Part shown: one piece after another, positions 8,419 to 18,005 of the stretch | How the letters are laid out: each line of letters opens with the position of its first letter | Position numbering within the stretch: the stretch's first letter is position 1 | NCBI RefSeq assembly: GCF_023277115.1 | Contig: NZ_JALQCS010000001.1 | Coordinates: 2,598,001 to 2,662,000, forward strand | DNA: 64,000 bases | Direction of reading: 5' to 3' | Source: Acidithiobacillus acidisediminis | GTDB taxonomy: Bacteria > Pseudomonadota > Gammaproteobacteria > Acidithiobacillales > Acidithiobacillaceae | The notes under the pieces: model-generated | Told to the model about the DNA's origin: nothing | The model's database searches: none | What the model saw: only the letters and a program-made list of their open reading frames with translations | Program-made: the position numbers and the translations under genes

Positions 8419-9717
8419 CTAGGGATATAGACCGCGCTGTGTGGTAGCGGTCAAGACGCGCTCACATCCCACCACGAGAGCAGCCGTACGCAGGCTGATC
8501 TTGAGTCGTTTGGCAGTGTCCCAGACATGGCCAAGGGCACCGGTCAGGATCTTCTCGAGTTGCGCGTGCACCTCATCCTCACTCCAGAAAAAGCTGGACA
8601 GGTTTTGCACCCACTCAAAATAACTGACTGTCACACCACCAGCATTGCAGAGAACATCCGGCACCACCACGACATCCCGCTCGGCAAAAATATCGTCCGC
8701 TATCGGAAACGTAGGGCCATTTGCACCCTCCAGAATGAGTCTTGCCGAAATCGAACGTGCCCGCTCCGCGGTGATCTGTCCTTCCAACGCCGCCGGGATG
8801 AGAATGTCGCAAGGCACCTTCCAAAAATCTTCCGCCGCCAGAACCTCTGCCGACGAAAAATCTGCCAGACTGCCACCCCTTGCCAAATGTGTCTGCAACG
8901 CAGCTACGTCCAGGCCAGCCTCGGCATAGACCGTGCCTGAAGAATTTTGCACTGCAACCAAGACCGCGCCCGCCTCTACAAAGAGCTTTGCTGCGATCGC
9001 CCCCACATTGCCAAACCCCTGCACTGCAACACGCGCATCCTGCAAAGGCATCTTCAGGCGCCGAGCCACCTCACGTCCGGTGATGAAGACACCACGGCCC
9101 GTGGCTTCTTCCCGCCCCACTGACCCGCCAAGCTGCAGCGGCTTACTGGTCACCACACTGGGGATGGTATGGCCGGCATTGACCGAATAGGTATCCATCA
9201 TCCAGGCCATGATTTGCGCGTTGGTGTTGACGTCGGGAGCCGGAATGTCTTGTTGTGGCCCAATGATAATGCCGATTTCACTGGTATAGCGCCGGGTGAG
9301 ACGCTCGAGTTCCTTGGCGGACAGCATATTCGGCTGCACCCGGATGCCGCCCTTGGCGCCGCCATAGGGTAGATCCACGACAGCGTTTTTCATGGTCATC
9401 CACGCAGATAGTGCCATGACCTCCTCCAAGGTCACCTGCGGGTGAAACCGCACACCCCCCTTGCCCGGGCCACGCGCCAGATTGTGTTGTACACGAAAGC
9501 CCTCAAAATGACCGATGCTCCCATCGTCCAACTCGATGGGCACATCGACAATCAAGGCGCGTTTGGGGTGGCGCAAGGTTTCTACCCAGCGCGATAATTC
9601 GCCCAAATAAGGCAATACCGATTCAATTTGTGATAAATAGGTCTGCCAGGGGCTGGTGGAATGGGAACGAATATAAGACAGGGGTGAGACTAGTATTTCG
9701 TTGGAAGTCAATGGCAT
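8419..9717 (-). CDS. gdhA: Glutamate dehydrogenase (Glu/Leu/Phe/Val dehydrogenase family)
   Basis: A 432-aa oxidoreductase interconverting glutamate and 2-oxoglutarate plus ammonia. The substrate-binding and catalytic lysines are in GPGKGGVRF (K86), WMTMKNA (K110) and PYGGAKGG (K122), and the nucleotide motif is [12 protein letters not shown]. The C-terminus has [16 protein letters not shown]. It lies 71 bases downstream of glcF on the same strand and may be cotranscribed. Glutamate is a usual amino donor for glyoxylate-to-glycine transamination, but no transaminase is present here. The ATG at 9717 has GGAG only two bases away, so initiation may be inefficient. Confidence 0.94.
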   Translation of the reverse strand: MPLTSNEILVSPLSYIRSHSTSPWQTYLSQIESVLPYLGELSRWVETLRHPKRALIVDVPIELDDGSIGHFEGFRVQHNLARGPGKGGVRFHPQVTLEEVMALSAWMTMKNAVVDLPYGGAKGGIRVQPNMLSAKELERLTRRYTSEIGIIIGPQQDIPAPDVNTNAQIMAWMMDTYSVNAGHTIPSVVTSKPLQLGGSVGREEATGRGVFITGREVARRLKMPLQDARVAVQGFGNVGAIAAKLFVEAGAVLVAVQNSSGTVYAEAGLDVAALQTHLARGGSLADFSSAEVLAAEDFWKVPCDILIPAALEGQITAERARSISARLILEGANGPTFPIADDIFAERDVVVVPDVLCNAGGVTVSYFEWVQNLSSFFWSEDEVHAQLEKILTGALGHVWDTAKRLKISLRTAALVVGCERVLTATTQRGLYP

Positions 9718-9788
9718 TTCTCCGCGTCGTTTTTACTCATTATAGCCTACATCAAGATGCATTGTGCGGAATGCTGGAAATACGTGTT

Positions 9789-11018
9789 TTATTCCTGCGA
9801 GACGGCCTCTGCCAACAACTCCAGCCAATGGCGCACAGGAACCGCCGCCTCCTGCTGCAAGTGGAGTTGGCATCCGACATTCGCAGTAGCTATCACCTCA
9901 GGTTCAGCGGCCTGCAGATTCCTGAGCTTGCGGGTGCGCAATTCATTTGCCATTTGTGGCTGGAGCAAGGAATAACTACCCGCTGAACCACAACAGAGAT
10001 GCCCATCAGCGACGGGAAGCAACTGATAACCAGCGGCTCGCAGAAGTCCCTCGATCTGGCCGTGCAAGCGCAGGGCATGCTGCAGGGAGCAGGGGTTGTG
10101 CAGAGCAACCCGGGCGCGGGTCTGCCCGGAAAACCGCCAATCGGCGCCAGCCGCCAAGAGCCAGTCTCCGGGATCGCGCGCCAAGGCAGAAATGCGCTCG
10201 GCCTTGGCGGCGTACTGCGCATCGTGGCGCAAGGCCTGGGCATAGTCTTTCAACATGGAAGCACAGCCGCTGGCACTGATCAGGATTGCCTCGGCCCCCT
10301 GCTCTACCCACGGCCACCAGGCGTCGATATTGCGGCGCATGAACCCCAACGCCTCCTCTTCCGCGCCCAAGTGCATGCTCAGGGCGCCACAACACCCGGC
10401 CGCAGGCGCAATTCGCCAGGATATGCCGAGGTGATCGAGGATGGCTTTGAGCGCTGCGTTGGTGTTTGGCGTGCTGACGCTTTGTACACAGCCAGCGAGG
10501 AGTAGCACGCGGGGGCGCTCTGGTACTGGCGACGAGCGTTCTCCAGGCTGATCTGGGCAAGCAGGGATGCGCCGTGCCCAATCGTCGCGCAAAATGTCCT
10601 TGAGCGATTGACCGAGCCACAACAAGGGCCGCAAGCGCTGTGGATAGGGGAATACCTGCCGCATCAAGGCCCGATTGAGCCGATCCGCGGCGGGGCGGGG
10701 CAATTGTCGATCCATCTCTCGACGGGAGATTTCCACCAGTCGTCCGTAGCGAACCCCCGACGGGCAGGTCGTCTCACAAGCACGACAGAGCAAGCAGCGA
10801 TCCAGATGTTCCCGGGTTTCCGCGCTCGTTTCGTGCCCTGCCAGGAAATCTTTGATCAGATAAATACGCCCACGCGGGCCATCCAGCTCATCCCCAAGCA
10901 CCTGATAGGTAGGACAGGTAGCAGTACAAAAGCCACAGTGGACGCAACTGCGCAGGATGCCCTCGGCCTCATCAATGTCTACATCCTGGCGAAATTGGCT
11001 GGCGATCTCGCTTTGCAT
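9789..11018 (-). CDS. glcF: Glycolate oxidase/dehydrogenase iron-sulfur subunit GlcF
   Basis: A 409-aa subunit with two 4Fe-4S ferredoxin motifs: CVHCGFCTATCP (Cys25, 28, 31, 35) and CLLCRACETTCP (Cys75, 78, 81, 85). The C-terminal half carries two CCG-domain motifs, AAGCCGALS and HLCCGSAGSY. It passes electrons from the flavin subunits GlcD and GlcE to the quinone pool at the membrane. Its start is two bases after the glcE stop. Confidence 0.96.
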   Translation of the reverse strand: MQSEIASQFRQDVDIDEAEGILRSCVHCGFCTATCPTYQVLGDELDGPRGRIYLIKDFLAGHETSAETREHLDRCLLCRACETTCPSGVRYGRLVEISRREMDRQLPRPAADRLNRALMRQVFPYPQRLRPLLWLGQSLKDILRDDWARRIPACPDQPGERSSPVPERPRVLLLAGCVQSVSTPNTNAALKAILDHLGISWRIAPAAGCCGALSMHLGAEEEALGFMRRNIDAWWPWVEQGAEAILISASGCASMLKDYAQALRHDAQYAAKAERISALARDPGDWLLAAGADWRFSGQTRARVALHNPCSLQHALRLHGQIEGLLRAAGYQLLPVADGHLCCGSAGSYSLLQPQMANELRTRKLRNLQAAEPEVIATANVGCQLHLQQEAAVPVRHWLELLAEAVSQE

Positions 11019-11020
11019 CG

Positions 11021-12082
11021 TTATAGCTCCGGGTAGAGATGACCGGGATTCAGGATCTGCCGCGGATCGAAGGCGAGCTTCAGACGCCGATGCAGCTGCA
11101 GCAGGGCAGGAGGCAGGGAGGAGAAGGGATCAACCCCTGCTGACCCACGAAAGAGGGTCGCGTGCCCACCATGTTGGCGTGCCACTGCACGAAACTCTGT
11201 TGGATCTTGCGTCGCATGCAGCCAACGGACTGCACCACCCCACTCCCAAACCTGTGGGATCCCCGTCAGAAAAGGGGGAGTTGCCGGCGCCACGGAAAAG
11301 CGCCACAGGGGTGCATCGGCAGCAAAGAAGGGTAAGCGCTGCTCGCGTAGGTCGGCCCAGAAGCGAGTGGCGTCCGCTGGCGCCAGCGGGCTACCACCGA
11401 TCTTGTGCTGTGCCGTCGTTACCGCACCGACGGTCCCCGAGAGGCGCAGGTAGAGCCGATCATTGAGATGGGCGGAAGCGGATAGCGGAAGTGGCTGCAC
11501 TCCCCATTGGCTCCAGCGCTGTAGGGCGGCCTCGGGCGTACACTCCTGCACCAGGGTAATGGTTGCCGGGGCCAGCGGCAGCACCTTGAGGGTGGCCTCG
11601 AGGATGACGCCGAGCGTGCCAAGGGCCCCAACCATGAATCGTGACAGGTCATAGCCGGCGACATTTTTCATCACCTGGCCACCAAACTGCAGATCCTCGC
11701 CCCGGCCGTTGAGAATGCGCATCCCCAGAACCTGGTCGCGCAAAGAACCCGCATAGGGCCGCGCCGGCCCCGAGAGGCCACAGGCGAGGGCCCCACCAAG
11801 AGTGGCCGGTGTACCAAACGCTGGCGGCTCGCAGGCCAGCCCCTGCCCCCGCTCGGCCAGAGTGGCGTTGATCTCTGCCAGGGTCGTCCCTGCTCGAGCA
11901 CGCAGAAACAGCTCCTCCGGACGATAGTCAACAAGCCCGCGGTTGCCGCTGACAGACAGCTGGGCATCAGCCTGCACCGGCCGACCGTAGAAGGACTTTG
12001 TTCCCCCCGCCATAATGCACAAAGACCGGTCGCTGGCGTAGGCATCTTGCACCTGCGCCTGCAGCTCGGCACTGAGATCCAT
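11021..12082 (-). CDS. glcE: Glycolate oxidase subunit GlcE (FAD-binding)
   Basis: A 353-aa FAD-linked subunit shorter than GlcD. FAD_binding_4 features are visible: IMAGGTKSFYGRP near residue 23, RAGTTLAEINATLAERGQGLA, GTPATLGGALACG, and GGQVMKNVAGYDLSRFMVGALGTLG. The C-terminus ends in DPRQILNPGHLYPEL. The ATG overlaps the glcD stop by one base, so glcD and glcE are coupled. Confidence 0.95.
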   Translation of the reverse strand: MDLSAELQAQVQDAYASDRSLCIMAGGTKSFYGRPVQADAQLSVSGNRGLVDYRPEELFLRARAGTTLAEINATLAERGQGLACEPPAFGTPATLGGALACGLSGPARPYAGSLRDQVLGMRILNGRGEDLQFGGQVMKNVAGYDLSRFMVGALGTLGVILEATLKVLPLAPATITLVQECTPEAALQRWSQWGVQPLPLSASAHLNDRLYLRLSGTVGAVTTAQHKIGGSPLAPADATRFWADLREQRLPFFAADAPLWRFSVAPATPPFLTGIPQVWEWGGAVRWLHATQDPTEFRAVARQHGGHATLFRGSAGVDPFSSLPPALLQLHRRLKLAFDPRQILNPGHLYPEL

Positions 12083-13560
12083 CAGAAACGCTCCAGCTCG
12101 GGAAACGGCAACGCACCATGATGGACGTGCATGGCGCCCAGTTCAGCACAACGGTGCAGACTGGGAACCGCCTTGCCTGGGTTGAGGCGTCCCTGCGGGT
12201 CACAGGCGCGCTTCACCCGATGCATCTGCTCCAATTCTGCAGCATTGAATTGCACGCACATGCTATCGAGTTTTTCCACCCCGACGCCGTGTTCTCCGGT
12301 AATGCTACCGCCCACTTGCACACAGAGGGCCAGAATGCGCTGCCCGAAAGCCTCTGCAGCAGCCAGTTGTGCCGGCTGATTGGCATCGTAGAGGATGAGG
12401 GGATGCAGATTACCGTCCCCCGCATGGAAGACGTTGGCCACGGCAAGGCCGCATTCCTGCGACCATTGTTGAATCTGCGCGAGGACTTCCGCCAAGCGTG
12501 AGCGCGGAATGGTGCCATCCATGCAGTAATAATCCGGCGCCATACGCCCTACGGCGGGAAAGGCGGCCTTGCGACCCTTCCATAGCAAGGCGCGGGTCTC
12601 GGCATCGCGCGCTACGCGAATACTGTTTGCCCCCTGTTTCTGCAGCAGAGACTCCACTTGCTGTACTCGCTCCGCCAGCTCCGCGTCACTGCCATCCAGC
12701 TCACAGAGCAGAATGGCTGCCGCCTCGGTTGGGTAGTCGGCGTGAACGAAGGCCTCCGCAGCCTCAATCGCCAGGTGATCCATCATCTCCAGCCCGGCCG
12801 GAATGATGCCGGCGCCAATAATGGCCGCCACCGCATCCGCGGCTGCCTCCACGGCGTCATAGGCGGCAAGCAACACCACCGTGTTCTCGGGCAAGGGCAG
12901 CAAGCGCAGGGTCGCCTCGACTACGATCCCCAGGAGCCCCTCGGAGCCGATGAACAGGGCCAGAAGATCATACCCGGCAGCATCCAGCGCTGCTCCCCCG
13001 AGTTGGAGCAGCTCACCATCGGCGCTGAGGACATCCAGGGCAAGAACGTTGTGCACCGTGAGCCCATATTTCAGGCAGTGCACCCCACCGGAATTTTCCG
13101 CCACGTTACCGCCGATGGTGCAGGCAATCTGCGAGGAAGGATCTGGCGCATAGTACAGCCCATAAGGCCGAACTGCCTCACTGATGGCCAGATTGCGCAC
13201 CCCCGGCTGTACCCGGACACAGCGGTTGTCTACGTCTATGTCCAGGATGCGATTCAAGCGCGCCAGTGAGAGCAGGACGGCACCGGCAACGGGGCGCGCC
13301 CCACCCGAAAGCCCCGTACCGGCGCCGCGGGGCACGACGGGGATCTGATGCTCCTGACAGAGGCGCAGGACGGTCTGCACCTCGTCGCGATCTTGCGGCA
13401 GGACGACGCAAAGGGGTAACTCCCGCAGGACGGAAAGACCATCACACTCATAGGGTTGCAAGGCCTCTTGCCCCAGGCGCAGGCGCTCTGCCGGCAGGGA
13501 CGCCGCCAAATCCTGGAGAAAGGCCTGTTCCGCCGCCGAGTTTTCGCGTTCCATCCTCAT
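12082..13560 (-). CDS. glcD: Glycolate oxidase subunit GlcD (FAD-linked catalytic)
   Basis: A 492-aa FAD-dependent 2-hydroxyacid dehydrogenase of the GlcD/D-lactate dehydrogenase family. The FAD domain shows VVPRGAGTGLSGGARP, VRVQPGVRNLAISEAV, SQIACTIGGNVAENSGG and IGSEGLLGIVVEATL. The C-terminal domain has VFHAGDGNLHPLILYD and GSITGEHGVGVEK, including the conserved catalytic-site histidines. With glcE and glcF it oxidises glycolate to glyoxylate. The start overlaps the kinase stop by four bases (ATGA); ATG 13552-13554 is an alternative. Confidence 0.96.
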   Translation of the reverse strand: MRMERENSAAEQAFLQDLAASLPAERLRLGQEALQPYECDGLSVLRELPLCVVLPQDRDEVQTVLRLCQEHQIPVVPRGAGTGLSGGARPVAGAVLLSLARLNRILDIDVDNRCVRVQPGVRNLAISEAVRPYGLYYAPDPSSQIACTIGGNVAENSGGVHCLKYGLTVHNVLALDVLSADGELLQLGGAALDAAGYDLLALFIGSEGLLGIVVEATLRLLPLPENTVVLLAAYDAVEAAADAVAAIIGAGIIPAGLEMMDHLAIEAAEAFVHADYPTEAAAILLCELDGSDAELAERVQQVESLLQKQGANSIRVARDAETRALLWKGRKAAFPAVGRMAPDYYCMDGTIPRSRLAEVLAQIQQWSQECGLAVANVFHAGDGNLHPLILYDANQPAQLAAAEAFGQRILALCVQVGGSITGEHGVGVEKLDSMCVQFNAAELEQMHRVKRACDPQGRLNPGKAVPSLHRCAELGAMHVHHGALPFPELERF

Positions 13561-14888
13561 TCCGTGCCCCGCAGGCGTCTCCGTGCCAAGGCCAAGGCAT
13601 CGGCATCCCCCACATTACCCGGAAAGATCACCACTGGCAGCGCCGGAAACTGGGCGTGGTTTTCCGGACACTGCAGCACCGAACAGCCCGGCAGAATCTG
13701 TCCCAATACCCGTGCCTGGCGCAGGGCGAGTCCCTGGCTCAGAACGTCATTCGAGGTGATGCCACCTTTACTGATCAAATAGCCCAAGCTCTTCGGCACG
13801 GCTTGCAAAGCGCGCATGAGAAACGCCGATACCGCCGCGCCAAAGGCCAGGCGGGTAGGCTGATCGGCAAACTGCCGTTCGCTGCGACTGGTATAGAGGA
13901 CGATATCCTTGCCATGGGCATGGATCGCCGCCGCCCGCCGGACAATGTCGGCGAGTTGCGTCTCGGCAGCGGCACCCTGGCAACGATCGACGTCCACCTC
14001 GACGCCCTCCAGATCTGGCTCCTGCAGCAAACGTTCCAACTGTTCTGTCGTCTTGCGCACATGCGAGCCGACCAAGATCAGGCCCGGACGGGCATTCCGC
14101 ACCCAGCGCCGCATCTCCGCTGCCGCTACGGGTTGCGGCGGCAAATCCGCCAAGGCCGTCAGCAGGCTCGCGGCACTCCGGAACAGAAAACGTTTGCCTT
14201 GCGCCACGGCCTGTTGCACGTCGCGCGCAAAGGCGGCCAAATCTGCAGGAGTCTCCGCATCCACAACGACGCAAGCGTTGTTCTGCAGGGCAAGGAGGCG
14301 CGGCAGACATCCCCCTTCGCGCAACTCGCCCAGGGAAATCCGTTGCACTGCCGCAGCGGGAATCCGGCCCCGCGTCTTCTCGGCAACGTAGTCCGGGAGA
14401 TAGCTATGATGAAAGGCGAAGACCGAGTCGCGGGCAAATTCCGTCTCGTGCGCGGGGACATCCACACCATTCTGCCGCACATAGTGGATCCCGTTGCGTG
14501 TGGTGCGCCCTCCCTCGAAGAACGCAGGCACCAGAAAATGCGCATCGAAGGGGCCCAGAAGCTCCACCAGGACATCGGTTTCAAAGGGATAATGACCGCG
14601 CAACGTCGAGTCGGAGCGGCTGACCAGGATTGGTGGTGCCTTGGCAGATGCCGCTGTCTCTTGCAGAACTACGCGTAAATTCCCAGCAATCTCGCGCATG
14701 ACTTGCGCCGCCTGCTCTGGCGTCATGGCCCGTGTATTGCTCAGGATGAAGCAAAGCGGCGACGGGTCTGCCAGACCAGCACGCAAGGTCTCCACGTCCC
14801 AGCGCAGGAGCAAGGGACAGGAATGGACGGTCTGCGAACCCGTCGGGTCGTCATCAATGACAATGATCTTGCTTTGCTCTGCGCTCAC
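13557..14888 (-). CDS. Four-carbon acid sugar kinase family protein (DUF1537/OtnK-like)
   Basis: A 443-aa ATP-dependent sugar-acid kinase. The N-terminal substrate domain begins IIVIDDDPTGSQTVHSC and contains SRSDSTLRGHYP and PAFFEGGRTTRNGIHYV. The C-terminal nucleotide-binding domain includes VGSHVRKTTEQL and SKGGITSNDVLSQGL, all characteristic. Known relatives phosphorylate D-erythronate, D-threonate or L-threonate at the 4-hydroxyl. The usual partners (PdxA2-type dehydrogenase, OtnC decarboxylase) are absent, and a ThDP enzyme and glcDEF are present instead. The start is GTG 14888 with GGAGG eight bases upstream. It is coupled to glcD by a four-base overlap. Confidence 0.9.
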   Translation of the reverse strand: MSAEQSKIIVIDDDPTGSQTVHSCPLLLRWDVETLRAGLADPSPLCFILSNTRAMTPEQAAQVMREIAGNLRVVLQETAASAKAPPILVSRSDSTLRGHYPFETDVLVELLGPFDAHFLVPAFFEGGRTTRNGIHYVRQNGVDVPAHETEFARDSVFAFHHSYLPDYVAEKTRGRIPAAAVQRISLGELREGGCLPRLLALQNNACVVVDAETPADLAAFARDVQQAVAQGKRFLFRSAASLLTALADLPPQPVAAAEMRRWVRNARPGLILVGSHVRKTTEQLERLLQEPDLEGVEVDVDRCQGAAAETQLADIVRRAAAIHAHGKDIVLYTSRSERQFADQPTRLAFGAAVSAFLMRALQAVPKSLGYLISKGGITSNDVLSQGLALRQARVLGQILPGCSVLQCPENHAQFPALPVVIFPGNVGDADALALARRRLRGTE

Positions 14889-14903
14889 AGACTGCGCCTC
14901 CGC

Positions 14904-17117
14904 TTAGGCCGACAGGGCTAGGACCTTGGCGACGATAGCGGCGCTGGTCAGGCCATTAAACGCCATCAACTCCCCGGCGCTCGCCGTCGTCTCGCCGCGC
15001 TGCCAGGACAGGGTATCGCGTCGGGCAATGCGGCTGCGCAAGAAGACCGGCTCCAGCGGCGCCGATCCACCGCCACTGATGCCAAGGAGATAGTCCCCAG
15101 CAAAGAGCTGGTGGAACTCTGCATCGGCAAGGAAGCCATGGTCGGGCTCTGCCACCGTTGTCACAGCAACATCCGTCTCGCGATACATCTGGCGCGGATT
15201 GAGCACGCTGACAATACGCACTCCAAAACCGGCATTTTCCAGTTCCGTCTGGGCCGCAAAGACCGGCAGAAGCACCATGTCGCCGGTAACGGCCAAGGTC
15301 ACCGTGCCGCGTGTTCCGGTACTTTCGTGCAGTAGTGCCGCTCCCTGGCGGATAGCCGTGCGCGCCTTGTCCATGGGTAAGTACACCGGCAACGGGCTCT
15401 TCGAGGCAATGATCACCATCACCTTGTTCCGGCTCTCCACGGCATATTCGTACGCTGCCTGCACGGCGTTGGCGTCGCAGGGGTACAGAAGAAAGACATT
15501 CCCGTTACGCATCTGCGCCGCAATATAGCCCTCGATCTCTGGCCGCTGATGGGTCCAACCATTGCGCCCCTGCTCCAATGCCCCGGCGGTAAACATGCAG
15601 ACCACGGCGGGAGTCGGACGGCGCAATTCCGCCATCGCCTGCCCTACGGTCTGTACAATCGGCCAGCCATTGATGACAAAGGACTCATAGGACAGCCACA
15701 GGGAGCGACCGCCAAATAGGGCCAGCCCGGCCGCGAGACCAGCACACGCGTCTTCGTTCAGGGGCTCGTAGACCTGCCCGTTGGGCCGCTGATTGTAGAG
15801 CGGGTCCTCGGTAGGATGGCGGATTTTCAGGGCGTCGTTGATGTTCTTCATCGCCGAGGCCTCATTGCCGTCGGCATTGGTTACAACAAAGCGTCGATCC
15901 TGTTGTCCCAGCCAGGCAACTAGGGCACCAAAGGCTGTAGCGGGCACCGCCTGTTCCCCCACCGCAAAGTCCTGCAGCGGGAATGCGCCCAGAGGCGCTA
16001 GATCCAGCACTTTCTCCGTCACCACCGTCTGGCCAGCGGCGCCGCCACCTGCACGATGCGCGTTTTCCCGCACCACGGCCCAAGCTTCGGGCGCCAGGGC
16101 CAGACGCTCGAGAGCGGCGCGGATCTCCGGAGACTCCGGCGTATCTTTTGGATAGAGATTGTGCGACTTGGCCCCGCTGACGTGCATGCCCGCGCCTTTG
16201 AGTTGCTTGAGGATCAGTGCCGTGTGTCGCCCGCCAAGCGCAGACTCTGCGGCCTTGGCGGTGGCCGCCAACACCGCTTCCATGAAGGCCAGACGCTGCG
16301 GGAAAGAGAAGCGTGCCGAATCGACATACGGCCCCGCTTGCCCGGCATCGTCGAAATCCTTGGCGTCGATGAGAATAACCTCGTCAAAATCATGCGCCTT
16401 CCAGTAGGCAATCATCTCCGCATTGCTCATGCGCGAGACCATGGAGTGGTGCTCCTGACTGAAGCCGTTCCAGACCAGGATGGGCAGGTAATTGGTCACC
16501 TGCGGATAGGCAAAATGAAAGTGCTTCAGGCTGCTCAGCACATAGGGTTCACCAAACCCGCCATCACCAATGGTGACCGGGAAAAGCGTTCCTGGATTCA
16601 GCAAGGCACCTGCCATGGCGAAATGTTGTCCTTGCCCCAAAGGTCCAGCGGGGGCCAGCAGGCCCGGAATCGCGCCAGACAGATGTCCCAACAGACCATG
16701 GCGCTCGCGGAAGCGGGCCATGAAGTCGTTCATATCCTGTATCCCCATCGCCTCCAGGGAGCCATCCAGAAACATCGCACTGTAGAAGCCAGGTGCGTGG
16801 TGACCGACTTCGGTGACGATGTTGGTGTGACCCAGCATCACTAGGGCGGCGTAAGCCTCGACACTGGAGGCGAAACCGCCAGGATGCCCGGACGATTTTG
16901 CGGCACAGACCTGCAGCGTGCAGTAGCGCAGGGCATCAGCGAGGAGCAAGGTCTGATAGATGGCACCTTTATCCGCCGGATCGCGAATAGCCGCAGCCCC
17001 CTCTGCAATCGCCGCCTCTCGACCAAAACGCTCAAATTCCGGCCAAGGGCGCCCATAGAAAAACATCCCTTTGCAAAAAGTCGGGGCGTTGCTGGGTAGG
17101 GATGCTGATTCAGTCAT
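14904..17117 (-). CDS. ThDP-dependent transketolase/phosphoketolase-superfamily enzyme, function unassigned
   Basis: About 737 aa. The N-terminal half reads like transketolase: SSGHPGGFASSVEAY, VGHHAPGFYSAM, and the cofactor motif IGDGGFGEP closed by an Asn 30 residues later in VWNGF. The C-terminal pyrimidine domain is closer to phosphoketolase: VYEPLNEDACAGLAAGLALF, LWLSYESFVINGW, QGRNGWTHQRPEIEGYI. Such proteins are often filed as Xfp-like or xylulose 5-phosphate 3-epimerase without good evidence. It is first in the minus-strand operon with the DUF1537 kinase and glcDEF, divergent from iclR. The ATG at 17117 has no clear ribosome-binding site; a TTG at 17138 gives seven more codons. The reaction is unknown to me. 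Confidence 0.85.
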   Translation of the reverse strand: MTESASLPSNAPTFCKGMFFYGRPWPEFERFGREAAIAEGAAAIRDPADKGAIYQTLLLADALRYCTLQVCAAKSSGHPGGFASSVEAYAALVMLGHTNIVTEVGHHAPGFYSAMFLDGSLEAMGIQDMNDFMARFRERHGLLGHLSGAIPGLLAPAGPLGQGQHFAMAGALLNPGTLFPVTIGDGGFGEPYVLSSLKHFHFAYPQVTNYLPILVWNGFSQEHHSMVSRMSNAEMIAYWKAHDFDEVILIDAKDFDDAGQAGPYVDSARFSFPQRLAFMEAVLAATAKAAESALGGRHTALILKQLKGAGMHVSGAKSHNLYPKDTPESPEIRAALERLALAPEAWAVVRENAHRAGGGAAGQTVVTEKVLDLAPLGAFPLQDFAVGEQAVPATAFGALVAWLGQQDRRFVVTNADGNEASAMKNINDALKIRHPTEDPLYNQRPNGQVYEPLNEDACAGLAAGLALFGGRSLWLSYESFVINGWPIVQTVGQAMAELRRPTPAVVCMFTAGALEQGRNGWTHQRPEIEGYIAAQMRNGNVFLLYPCDANAVQAAYEYAVESRNKVMVIIASKSPLPVYLPMDKARTAIRQGAALLHESTGTRGTVTLAVTGDMVLLPVFAAQTELENAGFGVRIVSVLNPRQMYRETDVAVTTVAEPDHGFLADAEFHQLFAGDYLLGISGGGSAPLEPVFLRSRIARRDTLSWQRGETTASAGELMAFNGLTSAAIVAKVLALSA

Positions 17118-17173
17118 GACACTAGATTTCCATTGCAATAAAGATAACTATGATGGTAGTCGGCAGATCGTGA

Positions 17174-17207
17174 TTCCGCAATAAGGGACGTATTCCACAT
17201 CATGGAA
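17174..17207. promoter_or_regulatory. Putative IclR-type operator, copy 1 (iclR start region)
   Basis: A 34-base site whose left part TTCCGCAATAAGG and central TATTCCAC are identical to the site at 19448-19481. By hand alignment 28 of 34 positions agree. The right end covers the iclR start codon (17202), so binding there would repress iclR; the ThDP operon starts about 57 bases away on the other strand. A related TTCCATTGCAATAAAG lies at 17128-17143. Confidence 0.65.
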
Positions 17208-18005
17208 CAAGATAGAGCGCATTCTGAAAATCGCGGTTCGGTGCAGGTCATTGATCGGCTGTGCCTGCTACTCGATGCATTGGCGCAAGAGGGCGGCAAT
17301 ACCTCCCTGAAGGTGCTTTCCGCCGTTACCGGACTGGCTCCATCCTCTGCTTACCGAATCCTCGCCTCGGCCCTGGAAAACCGGCTACTCGAGCGTGACC
17401 TGCACGGAAACTATCGCTTCGGCACTCGCCTGCTCGACTGGAGTCGACTAATTCATGGTCGGGCTGATCTTCGCGCCCTGGCGCAACCGGCAATGGCGGA
17501 GTTACGCGATGAAATCGAGGAGACAGTCAACCTGACGGTTGAGCATGGCGATGAGGTCCTCTATATCGAACGCGCCATCTCCCCGCGTATGATGCGCGTA
17601 GAGCAAGTCATCGGCTCCCATGCACCCATGCACTGTACGGCTGTCGGTAAACTCATGTTGGCACAGCATGGTTACGATTGGGTGCGTGCCTACGCCAGGC
17701 GATCTGGCCTACCAACCCTCACTGCACATTCTCTCGGCACTCTCCCCGCGCTCTGGAAAGCGCTTCAGCAAGCGCAGGCGGACGGCTACGCGCGCGATGA
17801 CGAGGAGGCCGAGATTGGGGTTGGCTGTCTCGGCGTCCTCATTCACACTCCCCTTCCTTGCCTCATCGGCCTCAGCATCTCCTCCCCCATTCATCGCCGG
17901 AAGGAGGAATGGATACCCTTACTGCACCGGGCCGCAGAGCAGATCGAACAGCGTCTGCAGGGTTTGACGGTGGTGCTCGATCTGAACTCTACCGCTGTAC
18001 GCTAG
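17202..18005 (+). CDS. IclR-family transcriptional regulator
   Basis: A 267-aa regulator. The N-terminal winged helix-turn-helix is seen at about residues 14-75 (VQVIDRLCLLLDALAQEGG, then LAPSSAYRILASALENRLLER). The C-terminal GAF-like effector domain has HCTAVGKLMLA and the usual REIGVGCLG-like block (here AEIGVGCLGVLIHTP). IclR proteins bind small carboxylic acids such as glyoxylate or pyruvate. It is divergent from the ThDP-kinase-glcDEF operon and overlaps the convergent MFS gene by four bases. No ribosome-binding site precedes ATG 17202, and the putative operator sits on it. It is the obvious candidate regulator for both neighbours. Confidence 0.92.
   Translation: MEQDRAHSENRGSVQVIDRLCLLLDALAQEGGNTSLKVLSAVTGLAPSSAYRILASALENRLLERDLHGNYRFGTRLLDWSRLIHGRADLRALAQPAMAELRDEIEETVNLTVEHGDEVLYIERAISPRMMRVEQVIGSHAPMHCTAVGKLMLAQHGYDWVRAYARRSGLPTLTAHSLGTLPALWKALQQAQADGYARDDEEAEIGVGCLGVLIHTPLPCLIGLSISSPIHRRKEEWIPLLHRAAEQIEQRLQGLTVVLDLNSTAVR

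Noticed and set aside
13266-14678. 470-codon plus-strand frame over the DUF1537 kinase
   Set aside because: Antisense to the kinase; low-complexity Arg/Pro-rich start and no recognisable motif.
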